DNA of 64,000 nucleotides from Bacteroidales bacterium (GTDB lineage: Bacteria > Bacteroidota > Bacteroidia > Bacteroidales > UBA932), in NCBI GenBank assembly GCA_022653675.1, contig JALCST010000003.1, positions 124,001-188,000 of the forward strand, read 5' to 3'. The notes under the pieces were generated by a model. It saw only the letters and a program-made list of their open reading frames with translations, searched no databases and was not told the DNA's origin. A program made the translations under genes and the position numbers. Every line of letters begins with the position of its first letter. Position 1 is the first letter of the stretch. Shown one piece after another: positions 1-8,816 of this stretch.

Positions 1-272
1 CACAATGGCAAAAGGGCATATTCCGGGTCACTTTCCAGGTCTACCTGGTCGATGATACAAGTCTCAAGTTCTTTTATCAGAGAGGATGGGGCGGCGAATT
101 CGGCTCCACCGACAGCTACTCCTCCTACCAGAGCGACCTGGTAACCCTGACGGATTCCGGCAACTTCGACTGCACCCTCGACCCGAACCCACTGGCAAAC
201 GATACGTTTTACACCGTCACCATCGATGCGACATCAACGCCGCTGAAGATGACCATGGCCAAAGCCGAATAG
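1..272 (+). CDS. C-terminal fragment of a SusE/SusF-like outer-membrane glycan-binding protein (5' end outside window)
   Basis: The frame is open from the first base and stops with TAG at 270-272, leaving about 89 codons. The visible end (VTFQVYLVDDTSLKFFYQRG ... FYTVTIDATSTPLKMTMAKAE) alternates polar and aromatic residues and closes on a short beta-strand module, the pattern seen at the end of SusE/SusF-type starch-binding lipoproteins. The GH3 gene begins 6 bp after the stop, so the two are almost surely co-transcribed as the tail of a glucan-type utilisation locus lying to the left. The family call rests on this fragment alone; another surface glycan-binding or Ig-like protein is possible. 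Confidence 0.5.
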   Translation, partial: QWQKGIFRVTFQVYLVDDTSLKFFYQRGWGGEFGSTDSYSSYQSDLVTLTDSGNFDCTLDPNPLANDTFYTVTIDATSTPLKMTMAKAE

Positions 273-278
273 CGACAG

Positions 279-2594
279 ATGAAGTCACGTGTACTGATAC
301 TTTCAACCATTTTACTGTCGGCGCTTTTGCTCCCCGGATGCAATCCGGGGAGGGGCGGCGGCAATGCCGGATCAAAACCCGCATATCTGGACGACAGCAA
401 ACCCCTTGAAGAACGCGTCGAAGACGCACTCGCCAGGATGACCCTGGAAGAGAAGGTCGCGATGTGCCATGCACAAAGCAAATTCTCCTCCCCCGGAGTT
501 CCACGCCTGGGTATTCCGGAAGTATGGTGCGACGACGGCCCTCACGGCATAAGGGCACAAGTCTACTGGGACCGCTGGGACCAGGCCGGATGGACGGACG
601 ACTCATGCATGGCATTCCCCGCCCTGACCTGCCTTGCCGCCTCCTGGGATACTTCCATGGCCCGCCTGTACGGGAAAAGCATAGGCGAAGAGGCCAGATA
701 CCGCAACAAGGACGTTCTACTCGCTCCGGGCGTCAACATTTGCAGGACACCTCTCGGGGGACGCAACTTCGAATATATGGGCGAGGATCCGTTCCTTATC
801 TCTTCCATGGCCGTTCCCTATATCCAGGGAGTCCAAAGCAACGGTGTTGCGGCTTGCGCAAAGCATTTCGTGCTCAACGATCAGGAAAAATACCGCCACC
901 AGGTGGATGTCTATGTGGACGACCGCGCATTGAATGAGATATACCTCGCGCCGTTCAAGGCCGCTGTCGAAGGGGGAGTTTGGGCGATAATGCCTTCCTA
1001 CAACCTTTACCGCGGTTCCCATCTATGCGAGAACGGATTCCTCCTGAGCGGCGTATTGCGCGACAGGTGGAAATTCGACGGGGTCTCGATTTCCGACTGG
1101 GGCGGGGTCTCGTCCACCGACTCGACGGCCCTGGCGGGACTGGACATGGAATTCGGCACATGGACCGACGGCATGACCGAAGGCGAAAGCGGGGCATATG
1201 ACAAATATTACTTCGCAGCTCCCTTCCTGTCAAAGCTAAAGTCGGGCGAAATTCCGGTTTCCGTAGTGGATTCCAAGGTGCGCAACATTCTGCGCCTCAT
1301 ATTCAGGACCTCAATGAACCGAAAGCGCGGCTTCGGCAGCTTCGATTCGCCCGAACACAGTGCAGCCGGCCTGAAAATAGCCGAGAGCGGCATCGTCCTG
1401 CTCAAAAACGACGGCGATTTGCTTCCCGTCGACCTGTCCAAGGTAAAGAAGATCCTCGTCGTCGGTGAAAACGCCACGAAACGGATGACGATCGGAGGAG
1501 GCAGCTCCTCCCTCAAGGCAAGGTACGAGATATCACCACTGGAAGGCATCAAGGAGCGCGCCGGAGCGGATGCCGACGTCACCTACATGCCCGGCTACAG
1601 CAACGGGATGCCGACGTACGAAGATCCGATGGGAACGGTCTACGACGTCAATGTCAACCACCTCTCTCCCGAACGGTTACGCGCCGAGGCCGTGGAGGCA
1701 GCAAGGAATGCGGACATAGTGCTTTATTTCGGAGGATTGAACAAGAATCCCAACCAGGATTCCGAAGGCGACGACCGGCTGCAATACGAACTGCCTTACG
1801 GCCAGGACAAGCTGATTTACGGTTTGGCCGAAGCCAATCCCAATCTCGTAGTGGTACTGATCAGCGGCAATGCCGTCGCGATGCCTTGGCTGGATTCCGT
1901 ACCGGCCCTGATGGAGGGTTGGTACTGCGGTTCCGAAGCAGGACATGCCCTCGCAGCCGTCATATTCGGCGACGTCGACCCGTCCGGCAAACTGCCGTTC
2001 ACGATCGACGCCCGCCTCGAAGACTACGGACCCCTTTCTTTCAGGGATCCATCCGTCTATCCGGGAATCGTTCCCGGCAGGGCCTCCGGCTATACTCCCT
2101 CCCCTGCCGATACCGTCAGAGAAAATTACCGCGAAGGCATCTATGTCGGATACAGGTGGAACGAAGCCAAAGGCATAAAACCCCTTTTCCCGTTCGGATA
2201 CGGACTTTCATATACCTCATTCGAATATGGTAAGGCTAAGATTTCCAGTTCTTCCATGAAGGCTGGCGGAAAGATAAAAGTCACAGTTCCGGTCACCAAC
2301 ACCGGTTCCCGCGAAGGCAGCGAGGTCGTCCAGATGTACATACATGACTGCAAGAGTTCGACCGACCGTCCATATAAGGAACTTAAGGGATTTTCCAAGA
2401 TTTCGCTCGAACCGGGAGAAACAAAAAAAGTATCGTTCGAAATAAATGAAGGAATGCTTCGTTTCTACGATACTTCCGTTTCCGAAAAAACCGGTGAAGT
2501 ACGCGGGTGGCATTCGGAGCCTGGCGATTTCGACGTGTTGATCGGTACGTCTTCGGCATCGGTTCCCGCCACCGCCCGCTTCACCTTGAAATGA
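279..2594 (+). CDS. GH3 family beta-glucosidase, lipoprotein
   Basis: A 771-residue GH3 enzyme predicted to release terminal beta-glucose (or xylose) from oligosaccharides at the outer membrane or periplasm. The N-terminus has a lipoprotein signal with lipobox LLPGC (Cys21). The (beta/alpha)8 domain covers about 45-330, with the KHF motif near 205 and the catalytic nucleophile Asp273 in VSISDWGG. The alpha/beta sandwich follows (about 365-600) and a fibronectin type III-like domain ends the protein (about 655-765). Length and domain order are normal for the family. It starts 6 bp after the SusE/F-like fragment, indicating an operon. Substrate preference within GH3 cannot be read from sequence; beta-1,4 or beta-1,3 glucosidase is most likely. 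Confidence 0.92.
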   Translation: MKSRVLILSTILLSALLLPGCNPGRGGGNAGSKPAYLDDSKPLEERVEDALARMTLEEKVAMCHAQSKFSSPGVPRLGIPEVWCDDGPHGIRAQVYWDRWDQAGWTDDSCMAFPALTCLAASWDTSMARLYGKSIGEEARYRNKDVLLAPGVNICRTPLGGRNFEYMGEDPFLISSMAVPYIQGVQSNGVAACAKHFVLNDQEKYRHQVDVYVDDRALNEIYLAPFKAAVEGGVWAIMPSYNLYRGSHLCENGFLLSGVLRDRWKFDGVSISDWGGVSSTDSTALAGLDMEFGTWTDGMTEGESGAYDKYYFAAPFLSKLKSGEIPVSVVDSKVRNILRLIFRTSMNRKRGFGSFDSPEHSAAGLKIAESGIVLLKNDGDLLPVDLSKVKKILVVGENATKRMTIGGGSSSLKARYEISPLEGIKERAGADADVTYMPGYSNGMPTYEDPMGTVYDVNVNHLSPERLRAEAVEAARNADIVLYFGGLNKNPNQDSEGDDRLQYELPYGQDKLIYGLAEANPNLVVVLISGNAVAMPWLDSVPALMEGWYCGSEAGHALAAVIFGDVDPSGKLPFTIDARLEDYGPLSFRDPSVYPGIVPGRASGYTPSPADTVRENYREGIYVGYRWNEAKGIKPLFPFGYGLSYTSFEYGKAKISSSSMKAGGKIKVTVPVTNTGSREGSEVVQMYIHDCKSSTDRPYKELKGFSKISLEPGETKKVSFEINEGMLRFYDTSVSEKTGEVRGWHSEPGDFDVLIGTSSASVPATARFTLK

Positions 2595-2603
2595 ACCTGC
2601 AAA

Positions 2604-2643
2604 AAAGAGGATTCTGAAAAATCTTTTTTTCAGGATCCTCTTT
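2604..2643. terminator. Bidirectional rho-independent-type hairpin between convergent genes
   Basis: Arms at 2604-2617 (AAAGAGGATTCTGA) and 2630-2643 pair over 14 bp with one mismatch around an A/T-rich loop. Outer segments GAACCTG and CAGGTTC (ending near 2654) extend the symmetry imperfectly. A-runs on the left and T-runs on the right give U-tracts in both directions. The hairpin lies just downstream of the plus-strand GH3 gene and just downstream of the minus-strand aldolase gene. Confidence 0.75.
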
Positions 2644-2665
2644 ATGTCAGGTTCGTCAAGCCTCT

Positions 2666-3553
2666 TTACTTGATGGAGGCGCCGTAAATCTCTTTTATGG
2701 AATCGGTCAGCATTTTGTTAAATTCCCCGTCGGTTTGGCGGGCATTCAGCCCTTCGGCCAATGCACGGGAAAAACTTGCTATGAGACCGTGGTTTTTCGC
2801 AAGCTTTTCGACAGCTTCGGCCCTGGTGTAGCCACCGGACAATGCCACCACCCTGACGACATGCTTGTCTTCCATCAGGTCGGCATAGAAGTTATCCCTG
2901 GTAGGAATAGTCACCTTGAACATTACCTTGTCCTCTTCCCCGAGGGTCTTGAGGTTTTCCAGGATACACTTCTTGAGATACTCTTCGCATTTTTCCTTTT
3001 CGGGACTGTGGATATCGACTTCGGGTTCCATTATAGGAACGAGGCCATAGGCGACGATCCTCTTCGCGATCGCATACTGCTGGTCAACGATCTCCTTGAT
3101 TCCCTTCTCGTCGGCTTCCTTTATCACCGAACGCATCTTGGTACCGAATATGTTTCTGGCCACGGCCTTCTTCAGCAGGTCGTCGAGATTCGGTATATCT
3201 TTCATTACCTGTACGCCGTCGTTCAAAGGGGCCAATCCCTTGTCCACTTTCAGAAAAGGAACCACACCCTTCTCGTTCCAAAGGTAATCCGCAGTGTACT
3301 GGTCGTCGATCTTGCGGTCCATGGTATTCTCGAACAAGATGGCGCCTATGATGCTGTCACCCTTGAATGCCGGGCTCTTTATGATTCTCGTCCTCATCTT
3401 GTGAACGATGTCGAACATTTCAGTATCATTGCCGTAGGCATTCTCGTCTATACCGTATGCCTTCAATGCTTTCGGAGTGCTTCCGCCACTCTGGTCCAAT
3501 GCAGCGATGAATCCTTTTGCGGATTTCATCTGTTCAAACTGTTTCTTATTCAT
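2666..3553 (-). CDS. fda: Class I fructose-bisphosphate aldolase
   Basis: A 295-residue cytoplasmic aldolase that interconverts fructose 1,6-bisphosphate with dihydroxyacetone phosphate and glyceraldehyde 3-phosphate. The N-terminal [17 protein letters not shown] signature and the Schiff-base lysine, Lys213 in MFKVTIP, match the bacterial class I type found in staphylococci and Bacteroides. [10 protein letters not shown] near 171-180 carries the conserved Glu region. Length is normal. The gene stands alone between a convergent terminator and the repair gene upstream (66-bp gap), so it probably has its own promoter there. A housekeeping glycolysis/gluconeogenesis gene. Confidence 0.95.
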   Translation of the reverse strand: MNKKQFEQMKSAKGFIAALDQSGGSTPKALKAYGIDENAYGNDTEMFDIVHKMRTRIIKSPAFKGDSIIGAILFENTMDRKIDDQYTADYLWNEKGVVPFLKVDKGLAPLNDGVQVMKDIPNLDDLLKKAVARNIFGTKMRSVIKEADEKGIKEIVDQQYAIAKRIVAYGLVPIMEPEVDIHSPEKEKCEEYLKKCILENLKTLGEEDKVMFKVTIPTRDNFYADLMEDKHVVRVVALSGGYTRAEAVEKLAKNHGLIASFSRALAEGLNARQTDGEFNKMLTDSIKEIYGASIK

Positions 3554-3619
3554 AATCGCTTTTCTTAAAAATTTAACCTGAAATACTATAATAATTCAGT
3601 TGCGTAAAGATACCAAATA

Positions 3620-4099
3620 TTAAGTAACGCTGTTCTCCGTCTCCCTTCTTTCGATGTCCAACAGCATACGCTTCATCATAATGCCGCCCGCATATCCAGT
3701 CAGCTCCCCGTCAAAACCTATCACCCGGTGACATGGAACGATTATGGCAATCGGATTCCTGTTGCATGCCATGCCGACCGCACGGCAAGCCTTCGAATTC
3801 CCGACAGCGCAGGCTATCTCCCCGTAAGTCTTCGTATGTCCATAAGGTATGTCAAGCAGCGCTTTCCATACTTCCATCTGAAAATCCGTGCCATGAAGCT
3901 CTAACGGAACGGAAAATATCCTGCGTTGCCCGGCAAAATACTCTTCCAATTGTATGAAAACATCATCCGTCAACGAAGTAGGATTGCCGGCACCGACCGT
4001 ATCGGAACCGGATTTCCTAAGCAGAGTTATCTTACCCTCTTCATATTCCATAAGCAGCGGGCCTAAAATACTTCGGTAAACGGCGAAGTTATTTTTCAT
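3620..4099 (-). CDS. ogt: Methylated-DNA--[protein]-cysteine S-methyltransferase
   Basis: A 159-residue suicide repair protein that removes alkyl groups from O6-alkylguanine. The active-site motif PCHRV is present with acceptor Cys123 and the context AIIVPCHRVIGFDGELTGYAGG split as expected for Ogt-type proteins. The winged-helix DNA-binding part (about 72-115, VWKALLDIPYGHTKTYGEIA) precedes it, after a short N-terminal domain. ATG start at 4097-4099. It is divergent from the Fur-family regulator, with about 30-65 bp between the starts. No Ada domain is fused, so it is unlikely to be a transcriptional activator. Confidence 0.95.
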   Translation of the reverse strand: MKNNFAVYRSILGPLLMEYEEGKITLLRKSGSDTVGAGNPTSLTDDVFIQLEEYFAGQRRIFSVPLELHGTDFQMEVWKALLDIPYGHTKTYGEIACAVGNSKACRAVGMACNRNPIAIIVPCHRVIGFDGELTGYAGGIMMKRMLLDIERRETENSVT

Positions 4100-4127
4100 G
4101 ATATCTTTCCATTAAATATAAAAAATA

Positions 4128-4159
4128 TTTGCAACATCGTTGCATTTGCCATACATTTG
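4128..4159 (+). promoter_or_regulatory. Bacteroidota-type promoter with a palindromic operator candidate, upstream of the Fur-family gene
   Basis: A -33 box TTTG (4128-4131) and a -7 box TACATTTG (4152-4159) are separated by 20 bp, an exact fit to the Bacteroidota consensus. Between them lies the palindrome TGCAAC-ATC-GTTGCA (4130-4144). A repressor bound there would cover the promoter, which suggests autoregulation by the Fur-family product. The predicted transcription start is at about 4165, at or next to the GTG proposed as start codon, so the mRNA may be leaderless. Confidence 0.55.
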
Positions 4160-4164
4160 CATTC

Positions 4165-4590
4165 GTGAAAGCAGCGGAAATATTAGGTGACCATAACCTG
4201 AAGCGGACAAGTTGCCGCGAAGACATAATCAAAGCCATCATGGGCAGCGACGTAGCTCTCTCGACCGACGAGATCAGAAAGAGAATGGCCGGCGACTATG
4301 ATCGCACTACCCTTTACCGTTCTTTCAAAACCCTGGAATCCAGTCATATCCTTCACAAGATAGTCGTCGACGGCCAAACGGTGAAATATGCACTCGGAGA
4401 CACCGGGCCCGAAAATCCAGGACACGTACATTTCTATTGCAACAAATGCCATACCGTTATCTGCCTGGAAGACGTTCCGAATCTTAAATATGACTTACCC
4501 GACGGTTTCTCGTACAATGAAACCGATGTGTTAATAAAAGGCATATGCCCGAGATGCAGGGAAAAAGGAGAAGACGATGCTGAAAATTAG
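4165..4590 (+). CDS. Fur-family metal-responsive transcriptional regulator
   Basis: About 141 residues from GTG at 4165. An in-frame TTG at 4129 is rejected because it lies inside the -33 box. The winged-helix DNA-binding domain occupies the first half (LKRTSCREDIIKAIM ... LSTDEIRKRM ... DRTTLYRSFKTLES), and the metal/dimerisation half contains HVHFYCNKCHTVICLE and CPRC, two CxxC pairs typical of the structural zinc site. The product should repress or activate genes in response to Zn, Fe or peroxide; the subtype (Zur, Fur or PerR) cannot be decided by eye. Its last codons overlap the next gene by 14 bp, and a TonB receptor follows, so a metal-uptake role is likely, with Zur-type favoured by context. 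Confidence 0.85.
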   Translation: MKAAEILGDHNLKRTSCREDIIKAIMGSDVALSTDEIRKRMAGDYDRTTLYRSFKTLESSHILHKIVVDGQTVKYALGDTGPENPGHVHFYCNKCHTVICLEDVPNLKYDLPDGFSYNETDVLIKGICPRCREKGEDDAEN

Positions 4591-4927
4591 GCGCATGACA
4601 GCCGTTTTCCTGCTGGCGGTTTTTTCAATGCCGACGCTTTTCCAGCCTCTGCACATTCTTTGGCACCACTCCGTATCAGGCTACGAATACATCACCGCCC
4701 GTGTCCCCTTAAAGGCTGGCACCAGCGAATGGGCTGCGGAAGAAGACCATTTCTCATGTCCGCTATGCGAATTCCAGTTTTCCACAAGCGACAAACCGGA
4801 GACGGCCATTCTGAAGGCCCTTACCGCAAGGAAGAGAACGGTCTTGCATTTGCTGAATCCGAAAAAGCCGGTTCAGCGCTTCCTTCTGGTAAAATCATCC
4901 CGCGCATCCCCTTCATTTTCTTTTTAA
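4577..4927 (+). CDS. Small exported CxxC/histidine-containing protein, putative metal-binding
   Basis: A 116-residue protein of no recognised family. Residues 1-24 form a signal peptide (basic MLKIRR, then a hydrophobic stretch), placing it in the periplasm or membrane. After it come His-rich segment HILWHHS and the motif DHFSCPLCEF, which could coordinate Zn or Cu. The C-terminal third is basic. It overlaps the regulator by 14 bp and precedes the TonB receptor by about 140 bp, so the three probably form one metal-homeostasis unit. It resembles DUF2946-like small proteins in layout, but that is only an impression. A periplasmic metal chaperone or receptor accessory is the best guess. Confidence 0.65.
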   Translation: MLKIRRMTAVFLLAVFSMPTLFQPLHILWHHSVSGYEYITARVPLKAGTSEWAAEEDHFSCPLCEFQFSTSDKPETAILKALTARKRTVLHLLNPKKPVQRFLLVKSSRASPSFSF

Positions 4928-4949
4928 CGTAATAAATGCCAAATAAATG

Positions 4950-5024
4950 CGGTGTTTCAACACCGTGATGCATCTTAAGCCATTCAAGTCCATTGTCATG
5001 CAACGGCAAGATCTCGTCAATGGA
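4950..5024 (+). promoter_or_regulatory. Structured leader before the TonB receptor gene
   Basis: Two inverted repeats lie in the 141-bp gap. CGGTGT-TTCA-ACACCG (4950-4965) is a compact perfect 6-bp stem with a 4-base loop. TCCATTG (4989-4995) pairs with CAATGGA (5018-5024). No T-run follows the first hairpin, so it is a weak terminator at best. It may attenuate or stabilise the mRNA between the small protein and the receptor. Confidence 0.35.
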
Positions 5025-5068
5025 TTTCATTGAGAACCATATAAATATTAATTATTAACGATATCAAA

Positions 5069-7441
5069 ATGAAAAAAAGAATTTTGTTTTTGATTTTCAT
5101 GCTATGCGTTCAGGTCATGAATGCGCAGAATTCGAAAACCGACGCCAACATAATGGGGCACGTGCTGTCCGGTGGCAAACACCTGCCTTTCGCAACGGTA
5201 TTCCTCAAAGGGACTACCACGGGAACCTCCACCGATGAGACAGGCCACTTCCTGTTGACCAACCTGCCGGTCGGGGATTTCATACTGGAAGCCCAGATGA
5301 TGGGTTACAAACCACAGGAAAAAACGGTAGAAATCCGGAAAGGAAAGACCATAGAGGTGAAGTTCAACCTGGAGGAAGACACCCTGGGTCTGGAGGCGGT
5401 GGTAGTAACCGGCGACCGCAACGAAAAGAATCGCCGGAGTTCCTCCGTCATAGTCAATACGGTTACTCCGAAGATATTCAATACCGTCAATGCGGTCACC
5501 CTGAGCGACGGACTGAATTTCACCCCCGGGGTGAGGATGGAAGACAACTGTGAGAACTGCGGCTTCACCCAGGTCAGGATGGATGGCATGGAGGGACCCT
5601 ATTCCCAGATACTGATAAACGGCCGCGCCATCTTCAGCGGCTTGGCCGGGGTTTACGGACTGGAGATGATCCCTTCCAACATGCTCGAGAGGATAGAAGT
5701 GGTCCGCGGCGGAGGTTCGGCACTCTATGGCAGCAATGCCATAGCGGGAACCATAAACCTGATACTGAAGGATCCGGCGTATAATTCCTACGAAATCGGA
5801 ACCAACGACAACCTCATTGGGACGGGGTTGAAAGGTTCCGGAGGTATCAGGAACGATTACAGCGTCGATGCCAATGCCACGGTTGTCTCCCCGGATGACA
5901 GGACCGGCATGTCCATATACGGTTTCCACCGTAACCGCCAGCCGTTCGATGCAAACGGAGACGGGTATTCCGAACTCGTCAAAATCGACAATACGACCTT
6001 CGGTACGCGCCTGTTCCACCGTTTCGGAATGAGAAACAAGCTCACCGTGGATTTCTTCAACATAAAGGAGGATCGTCGCGGAGGTGACAAATTCGATTAT
6101 ACGGTACACGAGGCGGATATAGCCGAAGCCGTGAGCCATGACGTAACCACGGGTGCCGTCACCTACGAACAGTTCCTGAGAACATCCGACGTATGGTCGA
6201 TCTACTTCTCCGGGCAGAACATATCGCGTGATTCGTATTACGGAGCCGACCAATCACTGGAGGATTACGGCAAGACCCACGGATTCACCTGCGTGGCAGG
6301 TAGCCAGTACAACATGAAATTCGAGCGTTCCGATCTTACCTTCGGCATCGAGGACAGGGAGGAGTGGCTCAAGGACATGAAGCTCGGATATCCCGATATC
6401 GCGAATGCGGTGATCGAAGGCGTTGAAATAACGGATATTCCACATACGGACAACGTGGTGATAGCAAATCAGAAGAGCGATATCCTCGGAGCCTTCGCCC
6501 AGTACGAGGCGAAATTCGGGAAGCTGGATGCTTCCGTAGGAGGACGTTTCGACCATTACGGGATAACCGACAATTCCGGAGACGGCTCGGATAAAAGCGG
6601 CAACGTGTTCAGCCCCCGTGTAACGTTGAAATACGACCTGTTCGATTGCCTCCAGGCACGCCTCAGCTATTCGCACGGCTACCGAGCGCCTCAGATATAC
6701 GACGAGGACCTCCACGTGGAATCCTCCGGCGTAAGACAGGTAATACACAGGAACGATCCCGACCTGAAGCCTGAAACCAGCCACAGTCTGATGGCGTCCC
6801 TGGACTTCAACCGGAAAATAGGGCATACGGCGGTAGGGCTGCTTGCCGAAGGATTTTATACGCAGTTGAACAATGCTTTCGTCAACGATTACGGCACTCC
6901 CGATGAGGACGGGGTAGTCATTTACACCCGTACTAATGCCGCAGGGGGAGCAATCGTCAAGGGAGTAAACCTGGAACTCAACGTAATCCCCGGCAAGAAA
7001 TTCTCCTTCAAATCCGGTTTAACCATGCAATCAAGCAGTTACAGGGATGCACAGGAATTCGACGAGAAACGGTTCTTCCGCACCCCAAACAACTACGGAT
7101 ACTGGAATATGGACTGGAAACCTGTACCATCTCTCGGGATATCATCCTCGGCCGACTATACCGGAAAGATGCTCGTGCCGTACTTCGGTCCGACACTGGC
7201 GGATCCCGACGAAGGGGAATTGCGGGAATCGGACCCCTTCTTCGACCTTGGCATAAAGGTGCGTTACAATATAAGGTTAGATAACCTTACCCTACAGGTT
7301 TTCACGGGGGTCAAGAACATATTAGACTCTTACCAAAAGGATTTCGACGAAGGAATGGATCGAGATTCCGGATACATCTACGGTCCCAGCCTGCCACGCA
7401 CAGTCTATTTCGGGATAAGGATCGGAAACTCCCTGAATTGA
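5069..7441 (+). CDS. TonB-dependent outer-membrane receptor (CarboxypepD_reg-like N-domain), probable metal or metallophore uptake
   Basis: A 790-residue receptor with signal peptide (cleavage after MNAQ, about residue 20), a CarboxypepD_reg-like domain (about 22-105), a plug domain (about 115-230, with NCENCGFTQVRMDGMEGPYS and RVEV-like ERIEVVRGGGSALYGSNAIAG) and a 22-strand-type barrel ending in aromatic-rich strands. It has no SusD partner, and the plug resembles receptors for small metal complexes more than SusC. It lies downstream of a Fur-family regulator and a CxxC protein, so zinc, iron or a metallophore is the expected ligand. The paired Cys in NCENC could contact metal. The convergent gene starts 22 bp after its stop. 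Confidence 0.85.
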   Translation: MKKRILFLIFMLCVQVMNAQNSKTDANIMGHVLSGGKHLPFATVFLKGTTTGTSTDETGHFLLTNLPVGDFILEAQMMGYKPQEKTVEIRKGKTIEVKFNLEEDTLGLEAVVVTGDRNEKNRRSSSVIVNTVTPKIFNTVNAVTLSDGLNFTPGVRMEDNCENCGFTQVRMDGMEGPYSQILINGRAIFSGLAGVYGLEMIPSNMLERIEVVRGGGSALYGSNAIAGTINLILKDPAYNSYEIGTNDNLIGTGLKGSGGIRNDYSVDANATVVSPDDRTGMSIYGFHRNRQPFDANGDGYSELVKIDNTTFGTRLFHRFGMRNKLTVDFFNIKEDRRGGDKFDYTVHEADIAEAVSHDVTTGAVTYEQFLRTSDVWSIYFSGQNISRDSYYGADQSLEDYGKTHGFTCVAGSQYNMKFERSDLTFGIEDREEWLKDMKLGYPDIANAVIEGVEITDIPHTDNVVIANQKSDILGAFAQYEAKFGKLDASVGGRFDHYGITDNSGDGSDKSGNVFSPRVTLKYDLFDCLQARLSYSHGYRAPQIYDEDLHVESSGVRQVIHRNDPDLKPETSHSLMASLDFNRKIGHTAVGLLAEGFYTQLNNAFVNDYGTPDEDGVVIYTRTNAAGGAIVKGVNLELNVIPGKKFSFKSGLTMQSSSYRDAQEFDEKRFFRTPNNYGYWNMDWKPVPSLGISSSADYTGKMLVPYFGPTLADPDEGELRESDPFFDLGIKVRYNIRLDNLTLQVFTGVKNILDSYQKDFDEGMDRDSGYIYGPSLPRTVYFGIRIGNSLN

Positions 7442-7463
7442 CTTCATGCCGGACAAAACATGT

Positions 7464-8738
7464 TCATAACCCGCATAGGATCCGGCTTACCCTTTCGAGG
7501 AGAGACGACACGAACCCGCTGTCCGTAGATGGATCATAATAAGACGAGCATAATGTGAGCACATCATCAAAAGTGCTGGCTCCCATCATGAAGGAAGGCC
7601 CTACGAAAGCAGGCGGGACCAGATACATATCGGCAGGTGCGATCCGTCCGAAACAAATTCCATCCCCATCCAGCCGTCCCATGTTGGAGATCATCGGGGT
7701 ACACAGACCGGTCGATTTCACCTTTTCCCAATCGCTTTCGTAGAAACCGGCCGAAGCCTTGAACCCCAAAGGTCGCATCATTTCGCAAGACAAAAGGCTT
7801 TGTACGAGATGCTCGGGACGAAGTACCTTATCAATAGCTGTTTTCGCGGCATGTACCAGGAACTCCATGTTTCCGGAAACAGGTAAGTTTGCATTGAGTA
7901 TCGTGGACAGATTGCATGCCGAGTTCATGTTGCCTTTCTTGGAATATTTTCGCAAATCGACCGTGAACTGTATTTCCTTTGCATCCTCCGCAGGATTCAG
8001 CAATTGCACCAAAGCCCTGTGGTAGGCTGCAGTCAAAGTAGCATTTACCGAACCTCCGTTTCTTTTTGCGAATGTCCTTATGGCTTCCAGCCTTTGATTT
8101 CCCAGCCGCAGAATGCTGAATCGGAAAGACTGGGGTACCTCCGCATTTCCAACGGGTATTCCCCATGTCGATTCCATATCCAATTCAGAAGGATCGAAAA
8201 CCGGCATACTCTCCCCGAAGCCGAAATATTCGTAAAACGCATCGGTACTTCGTCTGTGAACCTGCGGAACCGGCATGAAGCAGGCGTCCTGTTCCAATGC
8301 GGTATACATTTCCGCCAGCAAGCGTACTATGTTCAAAGCTCCTCTACCATCACATAGGGCATGATGAAGTGTAACGACGAGAATATCCCCTTCCTTTTCC
8401 GAAATCAGGGCTACTCTGAAAGGACATTCCCTGTCGGCATATGTCCTTTCTGCGAGAATAGCCTCCATGTCCTCATTATCACCGGTCACATGACTGCACA
8501 TATCCGCCGCAGACCGTCCTGCAGGTACCCATTCGGGGACATCGTCCTCGGGTTTAAAAAGAAAACCAAGCAATGGTTCCGCGACCATGCAGCATCCGAC
8601 GGCATGTTCCAGCAGCCTGTAATCCAGCCGGGAATCGAATCGCAACACATATCTTATCAATGCGTTCGAGTTGTATTCCTGGGCCGTATAATTGAACCAG
8701 TCAAGTGGTGTTGTCTCAAATTTCACTGTTTTCGGCAT
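7464..8738 (-). CDS. Orphan condensation/acyltransferase-superfamily protein (HHxxxDG)
   Basis: About 424 residues from the ATG at 8738. An upstream in-frame GTG (8771) is rejected because a -7 box overlaps it. The active-site motif HHALCDGRG is the HHxxxDG of NRPS condensation domains, alcohol acetyltransferases and WS/DGAT enzymes, followed by the usual second-half features (LAEMYTAL, later DLRKYSKKGN and SNMGRLDG). No adenylation or carrier-protein domain is attached or nearby. It is a soluble protein with no signal peptide. A cytoplasmic acyl-CoA-dependent transferase making an acylated lipid or sugar is likely; the substrate is unknown. It is divergent from the GH5-like/epimerase gene. 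Confidence 0.7.
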   Translation of the reverse strand: MPKTVKFETTPLDWFNYTAQEYNSNALIRYVLRFDSRLDYRLLEHAVGCCMVAEPLLGFLFKPEDDVPEWVPAGRSAADMCSHVTGDNEDMEAILAERTYADRECPFRVALISEKEGDILVVTLHHALCDGRGALNIVRLLAEMYTALEQDACFMPVPQVHRRSTDAFYEYFGFGESMPVFDPSELDMESTWGIPVGNAEVPQSFRFSILRLGNQRLEAIRTFAKRNGGSVNATLTAAYHRALVQLLNPAEDAKEIQFTVDLRKYSKKGNMNSACNLSTILNANLPVSGNMEFLVHAAKTAIDKVLRPEHLVQSLLSCEMMRPLGFKASAGFYESDWEKVKSTGLCTPMISNMGRLDGDGICFGRIAPADMYLVPPAFVGPSFMMGASTFDDVLTLCSSYYDPSTDSGFVSSLLERVSRILCGL

Positions 8739-8758
8739 GAATAAATTTCCTGTAGGGA

Positions 8759-8766
8759 CAAATTTA
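8759..8766 (-). promoter_or_regulatory. -7 box of the condensation-like gene
   Basis: On the minus strand TAAATTTG exactly matches the TAnnTTTG consensus and sits 20 bp upstream of the ATG at 8738. No good TTTG was found 19-21 bp upstream of it. The opposite strand carries a weaker TATATTTA at 8788-8795 for the divergent gene starting at 8817. Confidence 0.4.
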
Positions 8767-8816
8767 GGCACTCGTTATGAATTTGAGTATATTTACGCGA
8801 ACAAATCCACATCATA

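Noticed and set aside
2735-3568. Long plus-strand frame of 277 codons opposite the aldolase gene
   Set aside because: The minus strand encodes a full class I aldolase with its active-site lysine; the opposite frame has no recognisable motif.
5102-6253. 383-codon minus-strand frame inside the TonB receptor gene
   Set aside because: It is antisense to the plug and barrel of a clear receptor and shows no domain.
7448-7486. GCCGGA/TCCGGC inverted repeat as a terminator between convergent genes
   Set aside because: Arms are only 6 bp with a 27-base loop and lie partly inside the minus-strand coding region.
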